Origin: Bradyrhizobium sp. WSM471
Lineage (GTDB): Bacteria; Pseudomonadota; Alphaproteobacteria; Rhizobiales; Xanthobacteraceae
Direction of reading: 5' to 3'
Length of the DNA stretch: 64,000 bases
Assembly (NCBI RefSeq): GCF_000244915.1
Contig: NZ_CM001442.1
Span: 4,526,001 to 4,590,000 of the forward strand
Made by a program: the position numbers and the translations under genes. The notes under the pieces are model-generated. The model was not told where the DNA came from and did not search any database. It was given only the letters and a program-made list of their open reading frames with translations. Shown piece after piece: positions 17,271-25,893 of the stretch; positions within the stretch are counted from its first letter, which is position 1, and every line of letters begins with the position of its first letter.

Positions 17271-18146
17271 ATGAACACGACACCGTCCAAAACGATGGCT
17301 GCCCTGTGGATGGCGGGCTGGCTGTCGCTGATGCTGGTCATGGCGGTCGCCGGGCGCGAGACCACGCGCGAGCTGAATGTATTTCAGATCATGGAAGTGC
17401 GTTCGCTGATAGGCTTCCTGTTGCTCTCGCCGATAATCTATCGGGCCGGCGGCTTCAAGGTGCTCAGGACATCGCGCCTGCCGCAGCACATCGGGCGCAA
17501 TTTGGTGCACTATGTTGCGCAGCTTGGCTGGTTCTTCGCGCTGACGCTGATCCCGATCGGCCAGGTGGTGGCAATCGAGTTCACCATGCCAATCTGGACG
17601 GCGCTGCTCGCAGCGAGCCTCCTCTCCGAACGCATGACGCCGTGGAAGATCGCCGCCATCGCGCTTGGCCTCTTCGGTGTGATCGTCATCGTCCGACCCG
17701 CCACCGGCGAAATCAATCCCGGTCAACTCATTGCGCTCGGCGCCGCGATGGGCTTTGGCGTGTCCATGGTGCTCGTCAAATCGCTGACCCGCACCGAAAG
17801 CGCGCTATCGATCCTGTTCTGGATGCTGGTGGTGCAATCGGTCGCAGGCTTCATTCCAACGCTGTTCGTCTGGACGTGGCCCTCCGCCTATGTCTGGGCA
17901 TGGGTCGGCGTGATCGGCGTCTGCGGCACGTTTTCGCACTACTGCCTCGCCAGCGCGATGCGCTATGCGGATGCGACCATCGTTGTTCCCATGGACTTCC
18001 TGCGGGTTCCATTGACCGCGACCGCGGGCTGGCTGCTCTATTCGGAGCGGCTTGACACCTGGACGGTGGTCGGCGCCGCGCTGATCCTGTTCGGCAATCT
18101 CCTGAATCTAAAGCCAGCTCCGGCGGATCCTGCCCTCGCACGCTGA
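17271..18146 (+). CDS. EamA/DMT-family transporter (291 aa)
   Basis: Start at ATG 17271; residues upstream in frame are Pro/Gly-rich and not membrane-like. About ten hydrophobic segments arranged as two EamA repeats can be followed. Key segments are GWFFALTLIPIGQVVAIEFTMP in the first repeat and ASAMRYADATIVVPMDFLR in the second. The family exports metabolites such as amino acids or nucleosides through the inner membrane; the substrate is unknown. Confidence 0.85.
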   Translation: MNTTPSKTMAALWMAGWLSLMLVMAVAGRETTRELNVFQIMEVRSLIGFLLLSPIIYRAGGFKVLRTSRLPQHIGRNLVHYVAQLGWFFALTLIPIGQVVAIEFTMPIWTALLAASLLSERMTPWKIAAIALGLFGVIVIVRPATGEINPGQLIALGAAMGFGVSMVLVKSLTRTESALSILFWMLVVQSVAGFIPTLFVWTWPSAYVWAWVGVIGVCGTFSHYCLASAMRYADATIVVPMDFLRVPLTATAGWLLYSERLDTWTVVGAALILFGNLLNLKPAPADPALAR

Positions 18147-18184
18147 ACCTCCCGCCGCCTCGCGCGACAAAACCAAGTGGCCGT

Positions 18185-18198
18185 GTGATTTGGATCAC
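18185..18198. promoter_or_regulatory. CRP/FNR-type palindrome upstream of the caspase-like gene
   Basis: GTGAT-TTGG-ATCAC is an exact inverted repeat. It matches the CRP/FNR/FixK superfamily half-site pattern, differing from the FixK consensus TTGAT-N4-ATCAA at the outermost base of each arm. It lies 152 bases before the ATG at 18350. Confidence 0.45.
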
Positions 18199-18349
18199 GC
18201 TGGAGAGGGACTCCATCGTGCACATTCTGCCACACAGCAGCGGGTTGAACGCGACGAACTGCCGTTTTGGTGGCGCCAAATCGGGTACTTCGTGTAAGTT
18301 CGTTGCCAATTTGTTGCTGCCTGCAATTCGATTCTGTTGGGGATTCCAG

Positions 18350-19768
18350 ATGCGCACTCTCACCCTCCTCGCGTCGCTGATGTGCATGGCACTGTCGGTC
18401 AGTGCCGCGAAGGCCGACCGCCGTGTTGCTTTCGTCGTCGGCAACGGCACCTACAAGAACGTCGCTCAATTGCCGAACCCGCCGATCGACGCCAAGGCGA
18501 TGGCGGCAACGCTGCGCAATGTCGGCTTCGAGGTGATCGAAGGTTCGAACCTCTCGCGCGACCAGATGACGGAGAAGCTGCTCGACTTCGGCCGCAAGGC
18601 GCAGGGCTCCGATGTCGCAGTGTTCTATTATGCCGGCCACGGCATCGCGGTCGGCGGCTCCAACTATCTTCTGCCCGTCGACGCCGACATCAAGTCGGAG
18701 ATGGACGTCAAGCTCGGCGCCGCCATCAACATCGATCTGACGCTCGAGCAGACCATGGGCGACGCCAAGGTCAAGCTGGTCTTCCTCGACGCCTGCCGCG
18801 ACAATCCGTTCGCCGCCAAGATCAAGTCGAACTCCGCGACCCGCAGCGTCAACGTACAGAGCGGTCTTGCCGAGATGAAATCCGGCGAAGGCACGCTGAT
18901 CGCGTTCGCCACTGGCCCCGGCCAGACCGCGCTCGACGGCCAGGAGGGCAACAATAGCCCGTTCACCCGTGCGCTGATCGACAACATCACCAAGCCCGGT
19001 GTCGAGATCCAGCAGGCGATGACGTCGGTCCGCGCCCAGGTCAACGAGGAGACCCACAAGGGGCAGCTCCCCTGGGGCCACACCAATTTGATCGGCGCGG
19101 TCTATCTCAACCAGGCTCCGACGACGCAGGTCGCCAATGCGGCACCGACGGCTGCTGGCGTCGTGCCCGCGGCAACGGGCGGCAATTCGGATGGTGTCGA
19201 GCTCGAATACTGGCGCTCGGTCAAGGAGAGCAACAAGCCCGAAGAACTCAACGCCTACCTCTCTACCTACCCGAACGGCCAGTTCAAGGCGCTGGCGCTG
19301 GCGCGGCTCGCCGCGATCAAGAGCGGCCCGTCGACGACGACCCGCAACCTCAACGCCGGCGTCGATCCCGCGACCTTCACCGACGACGCCAGCCAGCTCA
19401 CCGAGGACCAGATCGGCCTCGACAAGGGCCAGCGCCGCGACGTGCAGCGCCGCCTGACCGGACTTGGATTCGACACCAAGGTCACCGGCGCGTTCAGCGA
19501 GGACACCCGTACGGTGCTCAAGCGCTGGCAGGCGGCACGTGGCTATCCGTCGACGGGCTATCTCAACAAGCTCCAGCACAAGGCCCTGCTGTCGGAGATC
19601 GTGGCCTCCGCGCCGGCCACTGCGAGCGACGACAGCGCGAAGCCGGCCCGACGTGCCCCGGCCCAGGCGCAGAGCGCACCGGCCCAGCATCGTGGCGGCG
19701 GCGACGCTGGCGCAGCCTTCGTTGGCGGTGTCGTCGGCGGCATGATGGGCGGCATGTTCCGCCGCTGA
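18350..19768 (+). CDS. Secreted caspase-like protein with peptidoglycan-binding-like C-terminus (472 aa)
   Basis: Signal peptide 1-22 (ending AAKA) is followed by a caspase p20-like domain with both catalytic motifs, YYAGHGIAVGG (His97) and VFLDACRDNPF (Cys149). A linker follows, then WRSVKESNKPEELNAYLSTY, a SEL1/TPR-like helical segment. Near residue 350 starts a peptidoglycan-binding-1-like fold (RRDVQRRLTGLGFDTKVTGAF, TRTVLKRWQAARGYP). The protein ends in a Gly/Met-rich tail (GGVVGGMMGGMFRR). It is probably periplasmic and may contact the cell wall. It has its own terminator at 19791-19816. It differs from the first caspase-like protein in the C-terminal part. Confidence 0.85.
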   Translation: MRTLTLLASLMCMALSVSAAKADRRVAFVVGNGTYKNVAQLPNPPIDAKAMAATLRNVGFEVIEGSNLSRDQMTEKLLDFGRKAQGSDVAVFYYAGHGIAVGGSNYLLPVDADIKSEMDVKLGAAINIDLTLEQTMGDAKVKLVFLDACRDNPFAAKIKSNSATRSVNVQSGLAEMKSGEGTLIAFATGPGQTALDGQEGNNSPFTRALIDNITKPGVEIQQAMTSVRAQVNEETHKGQLPWGHTNLIGAVYLNQAPTTQVANAAPTAAGVVPAATGGNSDGVELEYWRSVKESNKPEELNAYLSTYPNGQFKALALARLAAIKSGPSTTTRNLNAGVDPATFTDDASQLTEDQIGLDKGQRRDVQRRLTGLGFDTKVTGAFSEDTRTVLKRWQAARGYPSTGYLNKLQHKALLSEIVASAPATASDDSAKPARRAPAQAQSAPAQHRGGGDAGAAFVGGVVGGMMGGMFRR

Positions 19769-19790
19769 GGCGAGGCCAATCGCAAATACA

Positions 19791-19816
19791 AAGCCCGGCT
19801 CGCGCCGGGCTTTTTC
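19791..19816 (+). terminator. Rho-independent terminator after the caspase-like gene
   Basis: AGCCCGGC (19792-19799), a 4-base loop and GCCGGGCT (19804-19811) run into T5. Confidence 0.85.
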
Positions 19817-19842
19817 GTTGCGAGTCCCTCAACCTTTGGCGT

Positions 19843-20085
19843 CTACTTCCCCGCGGCCTTTCGCAGCGCCTCGTTGATGCGGTCCTGCCAGCCGGGCCCG
19901 CCGGACTGGAAATGCTCGAGCACGTCCTGGTCAATGCGCAGCGTGACCTGCTCCTTGACCCCCGGCGCCACGTTCTGCTTTGGCGGCGCCGCAGCGACCT
20001 TCGCCGTCACCTTCTTGAACGCCGCCTCGGCCTCCGTCCTGGCGTCGCCCAACGTCCGCGGTCGCCTCGGTGGTTGATCCGCCAT
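19843..20085 (-). CDS. BrnA-like antitoxin without toxin (80 aa)
   Basis: The C-terminal half carries the BrnA pattern: QVTLRIDQDVLEHF, a Gly-rich turn (SGGPGWQ) and DRINEALRKA. This is the ribbon-helix-helix DNA-binding and dimerisation region of BrnA. BrnA normally neutralises the RNase BrnT encoded just upstream. No BrnT-like gene is present; the gene instead starts 3 bases after the cysK stop and is probably cotranscribed with it. It may be an orphan regulator. Confidence 0.7.
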   Translation of the reverse strand: MADQPPRRPRTLGDARTEAEAAFKKVTAKVAAAPPKQNVAPGVKEQVTLRIDQDVLEHFQSGGPGWQDRINEALRKAAGK

Positions 20086-20088
20086 GTC

Positions 20089-21066
20089 CTAGATTCCCTC
20101 AAACAGAGCCGTCGAAAGATACCGCTCGGAGAAGGACGGCACTATAGCCAGGATGGTCTTTCCCGCAGCTTCCGGCCGCTTGCCGATCTCGAGGGCCGCG
20201 GCGATCGCGGCGCCCGAGGAGATGCCGCCCGAAATGCCTTCGTGCCGCGCCAGCGCCCGCGAGGTCTCGATCGCCATCGTCGAGTTGATCTTCACGATCT
20301 CGTCGATCACCGACCGGTCGAGGATGTCAGGGACGAAGCCCGCACCGATGCCCTGGATCTTGTGCGGCGTGTGCTGGCCACCCGACAGCACCGGGCTCTC
20401 CTCCGGCTCGACCGCGACCACGCGCAGCGAGGGCTTGCGCGGCTTCAGCACCTGGCCGACGCCGGTGATGGTGCCGCCGGTGCCGACGCCCGCGACGAAG
20501 AAGTCGATGTTGCCGCCGGTGTCGTTCCAGATCTCCTCCGCGGTGGTGCGGCGGTGCACCTCGGGATTGGCAAGATTCTTGAACTGCTGCGGCATCACCG
20601 AATTCGGCGTCGTCTTCAACAGCTCTTCGGCCGTCGCAATCGCGCCCTTCATGCCTTGCGCGGCCGGTGTCAGCACCAGCTCCGCGCCCAGAAAGGCCAG
20701 CATCTTGCGGCGTTCGATCGACATCGACTCCGGCATGACCAGCTTGAGCCTATAGCCGCGCGACGCCGCGACGAAAGCCAGCGCGATGCCGGTATTGCCG
20801 GAGGTCGGCTCGATCAGCACGGTGTCGGGCTTGAGGATGCCGGCCTTCTCCATCGCGATGATCATCGCCGCGCCGATGCGATCTTTCACGCTTGCGGCGG
20901 GATTGAAATATTCAAGCTTTGCCAAAATGGTCGCGTTCACGCCGTACATGCCCGGGAGCCGGCGCAAGCGCACGATCGGCGTGTCGCCAAAAGCATCGAC
21001 GATCGAGTCATAGATCCGGCCGCGGCCGGGTTGGTGCGCTGCACCCGTGGGGGACGATGCGTCCAT
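20089..21066 (-). CDS. cysK: Cysteine synthase A (O-acetylserine sulfhydrylase)
   Basis: A PLP beta-family enzyme that makes cysteine from O-acetylserine and sulfide in the cytosol. The PLP Lys is in [11 protein letters not shown] (Lys61), the substrate loop is [13 protein letters not shown], and the PLP-phosphate loop is [24 protein letters not shown] and a C-terminal region complete the fold. I start at ATG 21064-21066, with AGGGAG upstream. Its length (325 aa) is normal. The BrnA-like gene follows in the same unit, and a zinc-binding-type small gene is divergent. Confidence 0.88.
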   Translation of the reverse strand: MDASSPTGAAHQPGRGRIYDSIVDAFGDTPIVRLRRLPGMYGVNATILAKLEYFNPAASVKDRIGAAMIIAMEKAGILKPDTVLIEPTSGNTGIALAFVAASRGYRLKLVMPESMSIERRKMLAFLGAELVLTPAAQGMKGAIATAEELLKTTPNSVMPQQFKNLANPEVHRRTTAEEIWNDTGGNIDFFVAGVGTGGTITGVGQVLKPRKPSLRVVAVEPEESPVLSGGQHTPHKIQGIGAGFVPDILDRSVIDEIVKINSTMAIETSRALARHEGISGGISSGAAIAAALEIGKRPEAAGKTILAIVPSFSERYLSTALFEGI

Positions 21067-21288
21067 GATCAACTCCCTGTGGCGACGATTTGTGCTTCTG
21101 TTGCAGCTCTTGCGCAGTTAGAGACAGCCTGCGGCGACACGCAAGCGAGATTGCGACACATGTTAAATACCTTGCATCGCAAAATCGCGTGAGCGGTAAT
21201 TATCAGAAAACCAACGCATTTGTGTTGCGACCTCGTCAACTGATTCTGCTTATGTTAGACTTAGGTCTCAAGCTGGGAGGTCACCACG

Positions 21289-21507
21289 ATGTCAGCAGTC
21301 GCTGAAGTGTTGTCGACCGTCGCACCGAACCGCGCTCCGCGGTGCAGTGAGTTGCCCACCTGTCCCGTCTGCGCCGACTCCATGGTCGCCGCCGAAGGTT
21401 CTGCGTATGTGTCGGAGCACCTGATCAGCTATCTCTGGACCTGCGACAATTGCGGCTACGGCTTCGTGACCAAGCACGCCGTCAAGCAGCGTTTCCTCTG
21501 CAACTGA
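21289..21507 (+). CDS. Small Cys-pair protein (72 aa)
   Basis: GGGAGGTCACCACG sits directly before the ATG, so the start is secure. CPVC (residues 25-28) and CDNC (52-55) are spaced as zinc-binding knuckles. The spacing and short length fit a zinc-ribbon family common in Bradyrhizobium. It is divergent from cysK and convergent with tgt. Confidence 0.7.
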   Translation: MSAVAEVLSTVAPNRAPRCSELPTCPVCADSMVAAEGSAYVSEHLISYLWTCDNCGYGFVTKHAVKQRFLCN

Positions 21508-21536
21508 TGCTCCTTCACTGACCATGCGCAATTGAC

Positions 21537-22685
21537 CTAGCGCGGGGCGATGTCGCCCCTCGCCCAGTTTTCGCGCGTACGCCGATAGAACTCCTCGAAC
21601 GTTCCCTGTGCGATAGCGTCCCTGATGCCCTGCATCAGGAACTGGTAGTAAGCGATATTGATCTCGGACAGCAGCATCGCACCCAGCGTCTCGCCCGACT
21701 TGACGAGGTGGTGCAGATAGGCGCGCGCGTAGGTGCGCGCCGACGGCCAGGAGCTCTCTTCGTCGAGCGGACGGGAATCGTCGGCGTGGCGCGCGTTGCG
21801 CAAATTCACCTGGCCGAAGCGTGTGAAGGCAACGCCATGCCGGCCATTGCGCGTCGGCATCACGCAATCGAACATGTCGATGCCGCGCGTGACTGCTTCG
21901 AGGATGTCGTCCGGCGTGCCGACGCCCATCAGATAGCGCGGGCGCTCTCTGGGCAGCAGCGGCGCCGTCTCGTCGATCATCGCCAGCATCACGGCCTGCG
22001 GCTCACCGACGGCGAGGCCGCCAATCGCATAACCATGGAAACCGATCTCGATGAGGCCTTGCGCGCTGGCATGGCGAAGCTGGGGGATGTCGCCGCCCTG
22101 CACGATGCCGAACAGCATGTAGCCGTCGGGCGCGCTCTCGAAGGCGCGCTTGCTTCGCTCGGCCCAGCGCAGCGATAATTGCATCGCGCGGTCGATGTCG
22201 GCGCGCTCGGCGGGCAGCCGCACGCATTCGTCCATCTGCATGGCGATGTCGGAGCCGAGCAAACGCTGCACTTCGATCGAGCGCTCCGGCGACAGCTCGA
22301 CCTTGGCGCCGTCGATATGCGAACGGAACGTCACGGCCTGCTCGCTGACCTTGCGCAAATCCGCCAGCGACATCACCTGGAAGCCGCCGGAATCCGTCAG
22401 CATCGGCCCGTTCCAGCCGGTGAATGTCTGCAGGCCGCCAAGCGCCGCGATCCGCTCGGCGCCGGGACGCAGCATCAGATGATAGGTGTTGCCGAGCACG
22501 ATGTCGGCGCCGGCCTCACGCACCTCGCGCCAGTGCATGCCCTTCATCGCGCCGGCGGTGCCGACCGGCATGAAGGCGGGCGTGCGCACCACGCCGTGCG
22601 GCGTGGTCAGGCGCCCGGTGCGCGCGGCGCCATCGGTGGCGAGCAGTTCGAAATGATTGGGCAGACCGGTGTCAGGACGATTCAT
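21537..22685 (-). CDS. tgt: Queuine/preQ1 tRNA-guanine transglycosylase lacking all four zinc ligands
   Basis: Exchanges the wobble G34 for preQ1 in tRNAs with GUN anticodons (queuosine pathway). The catalytic parts are intact: [12 protein letters not shown] (general acid/base Asp), [17 protein letters not shown] (base pocket) and [17 protein letters not shown] (nucleophile Asp). In other Tgt enzymes a Cys-x-Cys-x2-Cys motif and a His 26 residues later bind zinc. Here those positions are Ser311, Trp313, Ala316 and Ile342 ([23 protein letters not shown]). The frame is unbroken and the protein has normal length (382 aa). Start ATG 22683-22685. Confidence 0.9.
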   Translation of the reverse strand: MNRPDTGLPNHFELLATDGAARTGRLTTPHGVVRTPAFMPVGTAGAMKGMHWREVREAGADIVLGNTYHLMLRPGAERIAALGGLQTFTGWNGPMLTDSGGFQVMSLADLRKVSEQAVTFRSHIDGAKVELSPERSIEVQRLLGSDIAMQMDECVRLPAERADIDRAMQLSLRWAERSKRAFESAPDGYMLFGIVQGGDIPQLRHASAQGLIEIGFHGYAIGGLAVGEPQAVMLAMIDETAPLLPRERPRYLMGVGTPDDILEAVTRGIDMFDCVMPTRNGRHGVAFTRFGQVNLRNARHADDSRPLDEESSWPSARTYARAYLHHLVKSGETLGAMLLSEINIAYYQFLMQGIRDAIAQGTFEEFYRRTRENWARGDIAPR

Positions 22686-22818
22686 GACGGTGCTTATTGC
22701 GTGTCGGAGCAGGCCGATCAACCCGCTCAGGCCATGCTTCGGCCGGCTTATGCATCAGACCGGGACAACCGACACCAATATTGGGGACACGGAATTTGTG
22801 CCTGCAGCGCTTGTCAAA

Positions 22819-22842
22819 CAAAACGATACAGTATAGTTTTAT
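22819..22842 (+). promoter_or_regulatory. TetR-type operator, copy 1 (upstream of the patatin-like gene)
   Basis: AAACGATACAGTATAGTTTT (22821-22840) is an imperfect palindrome about a central base. It is the same over 21 of 24 positions as 25037-25060. It overlaps a TATAGT that could be the -10 element, with TTGTCA upstream at 22811-22816. The spacing between those two is only 15. Confidence 0.7.
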
Positions 22843-22888
22843 CTTGGGGCTGGACGAGCTGCCGCGGCGATGTTGCCGGCGGCGGTAG

Positions 22889-24097
22889 ATGCGTGATCGC
22901 CAGCCACCGACAATGCCCTTCCCTTCAAGTTCGACTGATCCGTCCGCCCGTTCGCATGGCCGGACAAGGCAGACCGGCGTCCGCCTGTTCGGATTGCTGG
23001 TCCTGACATGCAGCCTGGCGCTCGGCGCCTGCACCTCCCTGCCCCGCACGCCCTATACGGCCGCTGAGGCCAGCACATCGCGCGTGCTCGATATCGACGG
23101 CCTCCGGCGCTACGCCGACGAGCCCATCACGAAATTCAGCTTCGAGAAGGACACCAGCACCGCGAGCAAGTCCTATCTGGCGCTGTCAGGCGGCGGCGCG
23201 GATGGCGCCTACGGCGTCGGCGTGCTGAACGGCTGGACCGCGGCCAGAACGCGTCCCACGTTCTCGGTCGTCTCGGGCGTCAGCACCGGCGGCCTGATCG
23301 CACCCTTTGCGTTTCTCGGCTCACGGTATGACGACACGCTGAAGGAGGTCTACACCAGCGGTGTCGCGGAGAGCCTGTTGAGCGATCCCAGCATCATGCG
23401 CGTGCTGTTCGGATCCGGCCTGTTCGGCAACACGCGGCTGCGCGAGCTCGTCGCCCGCTATGTCGGGCCGGAGATCATGGCGCAGGTCGCGCGTGAAAAC
23501 GCCAAGGGCCGAAGGCTGCTGGTGGTGACGACCGATCTGGACACCCAGCGCACCGCGATCTGGGACATGGGCAAGATCGCCGCGGTCGGCACGCCCGAGG
23601 CGCTCAAGCTGTTTCGCGACGTGATGGCGGCCTCCGCCAGCATCCCCCTGGTGTTTCCGCCGATCATGATCGACGCCGAAGGCGAGGGCCGCAGGTTTCA
23701 GGAGATGCATGTCGACGGCGGCGTGACCGCCCCGGTGCTGACGCTGCCGGAAGCCCTGCTTTTCCAGGGCAGTCGCCTGCCGGGACCTGCGAAGCTGGAC
23801 ATCTACATCCTCGTCAACAAGAAGATCGAGCGAAACTTCGAGCTGGTCTCCAACAGCACCATCGACGTCGCCTCACGCAGCCTATCGTCGATCACCCAGT
23901 CGCAAACCCGCTCGATCATCTTCTCGACCTATGATTTTGCCAGGCGCAACCGCCTGGGCTTCCACCTCTCCTACATCGCGCGCGACTATCCGGCCGCCCC
24001 CTCGGAAGGATTCGATACCGCCTATATGCGAGCGCTGTATCAGTACGGATACGAGAAGGCGGCGTCTGGCCAGGCCTGGACTTCGACGCTTCCGTAA
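22889..24097 (+). CDS. Patatin-like phospholipase lipoprotein (402 aa)
   Basis: Residues 31-48 are a lipoprotein signal with lipobox LGAC (Cys48). The patatin domain has the oxyanion loop LALSGGGADGAYGVG, the nucleophile elbow SGVSTGG (Ser132) and the partner Asp in VDGGVTAP (Asp276). It should be an outer-membrane or periplasmic acyl hydrolase acting on phospholipids. The start is uncertain: ATG 22889, ATG 22913 or a later GTG just before the signal. A TetR-type operator lies 47 bases upstream, and the probable regulator gene follows downstream. Confidence 0.85.
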   Translation: MRDRQPPTMPFPSSSTDPSARSHGRTRQTGVRLFGLLVLTCSLALGACTSLPRTPYTAAEASTSRVLDIDGLRRYADEPITKFSFEKDTSTASKSYLALSGGGADGAYGVGVLNGWTAARTRPTFSVVSGVSTGGLIAPFAFLGSRYDDTLKEVYTSGVAESLLSDPSIMRVLFGSGLFGNTRLRELVARYVGPEIMAQVARENAKGRRLLVVTTDLDTQRTAIWDMGKIAAVGTPEALKLFRDVMAASASIPLVFPPIMIDAEGEGRRFQEMHVDGGVTAPVLTLPEALLFQGSRLPGPAKLDIYILVNKKIERNFELVSNSTIDVASRSLSSITQSQTRSIIFSTYDFARRNRLGFHLSYIARDYPAAPSEGFDTAYMRALYQYGYEKAASGQAWTSTLP

Positions 24098-24231
24098 GCG
24101 CTCGCTGAGGAACAGGGCCGTGCCGGGACGGTTGACGATGAGGCCCGTCCGGCCAGATTGGCCATGACGCACCCGTTGCTGCGCGTTATAGAGCAATCAC
24201 TGATGTCACGACCGCGCAGGAATCATTGGGC

Positions 24232-24978
24232 ATGGGATTGACTGCGACCAGGACCAGACCGGCAGCTCAGCGGCGCGAGGTGCCGAAATCGCGCGGCGGC
24301 CGGCCGACGAAAAGCGCCGCGATCGAGCGCGATCAGCGGCTGATCGAGGTCGCCACCCGCCTGTTCCTGGATCGCGGCTTCGATGCCACCTCGCTCGATG
24401 CGGTCGCGGAAGCCGCGCGGGTGAGCAAGCCCACCGTCTATGCCCGTTACGGAGACAAGCGCGGATTGTTCGCCGCCGTGCTGCGGCGCGAGATCGCGCG
24501 ATGGCTTGCACCGCTATCGGCGGCTGCCGAGACCCAGCTCGGCAGCGCCTCGGATATCTCGGTCGAGCAGCGGCTGGTCGAGATCGGGCGCGAGATGCTG
24601 ACATTCACCTGCGGTCCCGATGCCGTCGCCTTCAGCCGCATGATGACGTCGCAGGCCATCAACTTCCCCGACATCGCCAAGCTCGGCAAGGAGGAAGGCT
24701 GGCTCAAGGCCGTCGCCACCACGGCACGCTTCTTCGACCATCTGGTGGCGCAACGCGCGCTCGACATCGAAGACACCACGATCGCAGCCGAGGTGTTTCT
24801 CGACGTCGTCGTGGGGCACACCCACCGCATGGCGACGTTCGGAACGACGCTCGAGCTGAAAGACGCCGAAAAGCGCATGCGGGTTGCCATCAAGCTGTTC
24901 CTGGCCGGTGCGCTTGGCCCTCCGGACCGCCTCCAGGAGGCCGCCAAGACCACGCGGCGGCGGCGCCCCTCGCGCTGA
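24232..24978 (+). CDS. TetR/AcrR-family transcriptional regulator (248 aa)
   Basis: The N-terminal HTH is clear: RLIEVATRLFLDRGFDATSL, VAEAARVSKPTVYARYGDKRGLF. The C-terminal half resembles the AefR-like TetR_C domain (REMLTFTCGPDAVAFSRMM). A basic N-terminal arm (RREVPKSRGGRPTKSA) precedes the HTH. The gene lies between two target-like genes that share a palindrome typical of TetR operators (22819-22842 and 25037-25060), so it is the natural candidate to bind both. No copy of that palindrome was seen before the regulator itself. Confidence 0.88.
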   Translation: MGLTATRTRPAAQRREVPKSRGGRPTKSAAIERDQRLIEVATRLFLDRGFDATSLDAVAEAARVSKPTVYARYGDKRGLFAAVLRREIARWLAPLSAAAETQLGSASDISVEQRLVEIGREMLTFTCGPDAVAFSRMMTSQAINFPDIAKLGKEEGWLKAVATTARFFDHLVAQRALDIEDTTIAAEVFLDVVVGHTHRMATFGTTLELKDAEKRMRVAIKLFLAGALGPPDRLQEAAKTTRRRRPSR

Positions 24979-25026
24979 CAATTCCGTGAGGTTGCGATTC
25001 TTCCAGGGAATCCGGCGCCCGCGCCG

Positions 25027-25060
25027 TTGACCAAAACAAAACGATACGGTATGGTTTAAT
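25027..25060 (+). promoter_or_regulatory. Promoter with overlapping TetR-type operator, copy 2
   Basis: TTGACC (25027-25032) and TATGGT (25050-25055) are separated by 17 bases, a good sigma-70 promoter. The palindrome AAACGATACGGTATGGTTT (25039-25057) covers the spacer and the -10 element, so a bound repressor would block the polymerase. It is nearly identical to copy 1. Confidence 0.7.
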
Positions 25061-25225
25061 TATAGGGCGATGCGGATCGCTTTTTCACCAGCCCCAAAGA
25101 GGTCCGCATCGCTTCGATCGCCGCGGCGGTACCACCCGTCACGACGCAGCGGCCGACCGATGCCCAAGGTCGGCCGCAAATTCTTTACGATCATCCGGCA
25201 CACTCGCTGGCCGAGGGTTTCGAGC

Positions 25226-25828
25226 ATGACGACAGCCAAACGACGGATCTCGGGATTGCTCGCGATCGCCCTGTCCGCACTCCTCCTCGCGGCGCCGGCG
25301 CGGGCGATCGTGAGCACAGGCACTCCGACCACCCTTCACAGCGATACAGATGGTGACGCTGAGGCCGACCGCCAAGCGGTCAGCCGCGAGATCGAGCGCT
25401 TCCGCAGCTCTTCAATCTCGATCAACCAGGCCATGGCGATTGCGGAAGCCCGTCACGCGGGTGCCACCACGGCGGATGTGAGTTTCGACGGAGCCTCCGG
25501 CGTGCCGGTCTACCGGGTGAAGACCCTGCACAATGACCGGATCTGGCGCCACACCATCAATGCCGCAACCGGCGAGCTCGTCGGCGGCGAAGCCGCCCTC
25601 CCTCTCGCCGAGCTCGACCTCGACGACCGCAGCAACCTCGCAGCGCTCGGTGCCATCAAGCACCGGCTTGCGGATGCCGTGCACGTCGCCGAACGCGCGG
25701 CCTCCGGCAAGGCGATCAGCGGCGGGCTGGTGCGCGAACGCGGTCGGCTGAATTTCGCGATCGTCGTCATCAGTGGCGACAACCTCAAGGAGGTCATCCT
25801 CGAACCGCCGGGCGCCCGGACCAAATAG
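25226..25828 (+). CDS. Secreted PepSY-domain protein (200 aa)
   Basis: I start at ATG 25226, preceded by GAGGG, because it begins a signal peptide (RRISGLLAIALSALLLAAPARA). An in-frame ATG at 25070 is nearer the promoter but puts 52 basic residues first. The middle has a PepSY-like module: ISINQAMAIAEARHAGAT, VPVYRVKTLHNDRIWRHTINAATGELVG. A second helix-strand repeat follows. PepSY proteins are periplasmic and often inhibit proteases or bind membrane components. Regulation by the neighbouring TetR protein is inferred from the operator. Confidence 0.75.
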   Translation: MTTAKRRISGLLAIALSALLLAAPARAIVSTGTPTTLHSDTDGDAEADRQAVSREIERFRSSSISINQAMAIAEARHAGATTADVSFDGASGVPVYRVKTLHNDRIWRHTINAATGELVGGEAALPLAELDLDDRSNLAALGAIKHRLADAVHVAERAASGKAISGGLVRERGRLNFAIVVISGDNLKEVILEPPGARTK

Positions 25829-25856
25829 CGGCGGCCCCAATCCCGCCGAAAAGCCA

Positions 25857-25885
25857 TTGACGGGCGCAAAACTCTCCCGCATAAG
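25857..25885 (+). promoter_or_regulatory. Promoter of the asd leader transcript
   Basis: TTGACG (25857-25862), 17 bases, CATAAG (25880-25885). The expected transcription start is about 25892-25894, at or next to the leader-peptide ATG, so the leader would be translated with almost no 5' untranslated region. Confidence 0.55.
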
Positions 25886-25893
25886 CTCCCGCC

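Noticed and set aside
1..19768. The caspase-like pair as an anti-phage defence system
   Set aside because: Both proteins carry signal peptides, so they act outside the cytosol, and no sensor, effector or gasdermin-like gene adjoins either.
19843..21066. A BrnTA toxin-antitoxin module
   Set aside because: No BrnT-like frame was found on either strand next to the BrnA-like gene.
19912..21192. A 426-codon forward frame opposite cysK and the BrnA-like gene
   Set aside because: Shadow of two well-supported minus-strand genes.
24111..24135. Possible general-stress (EcfG-type) promoter before the TetR gene
   Set aside because: GGAAC-N16-GGTT is one base from the pattern at the -10 end and about 100 bases from the gene; too weak to report.
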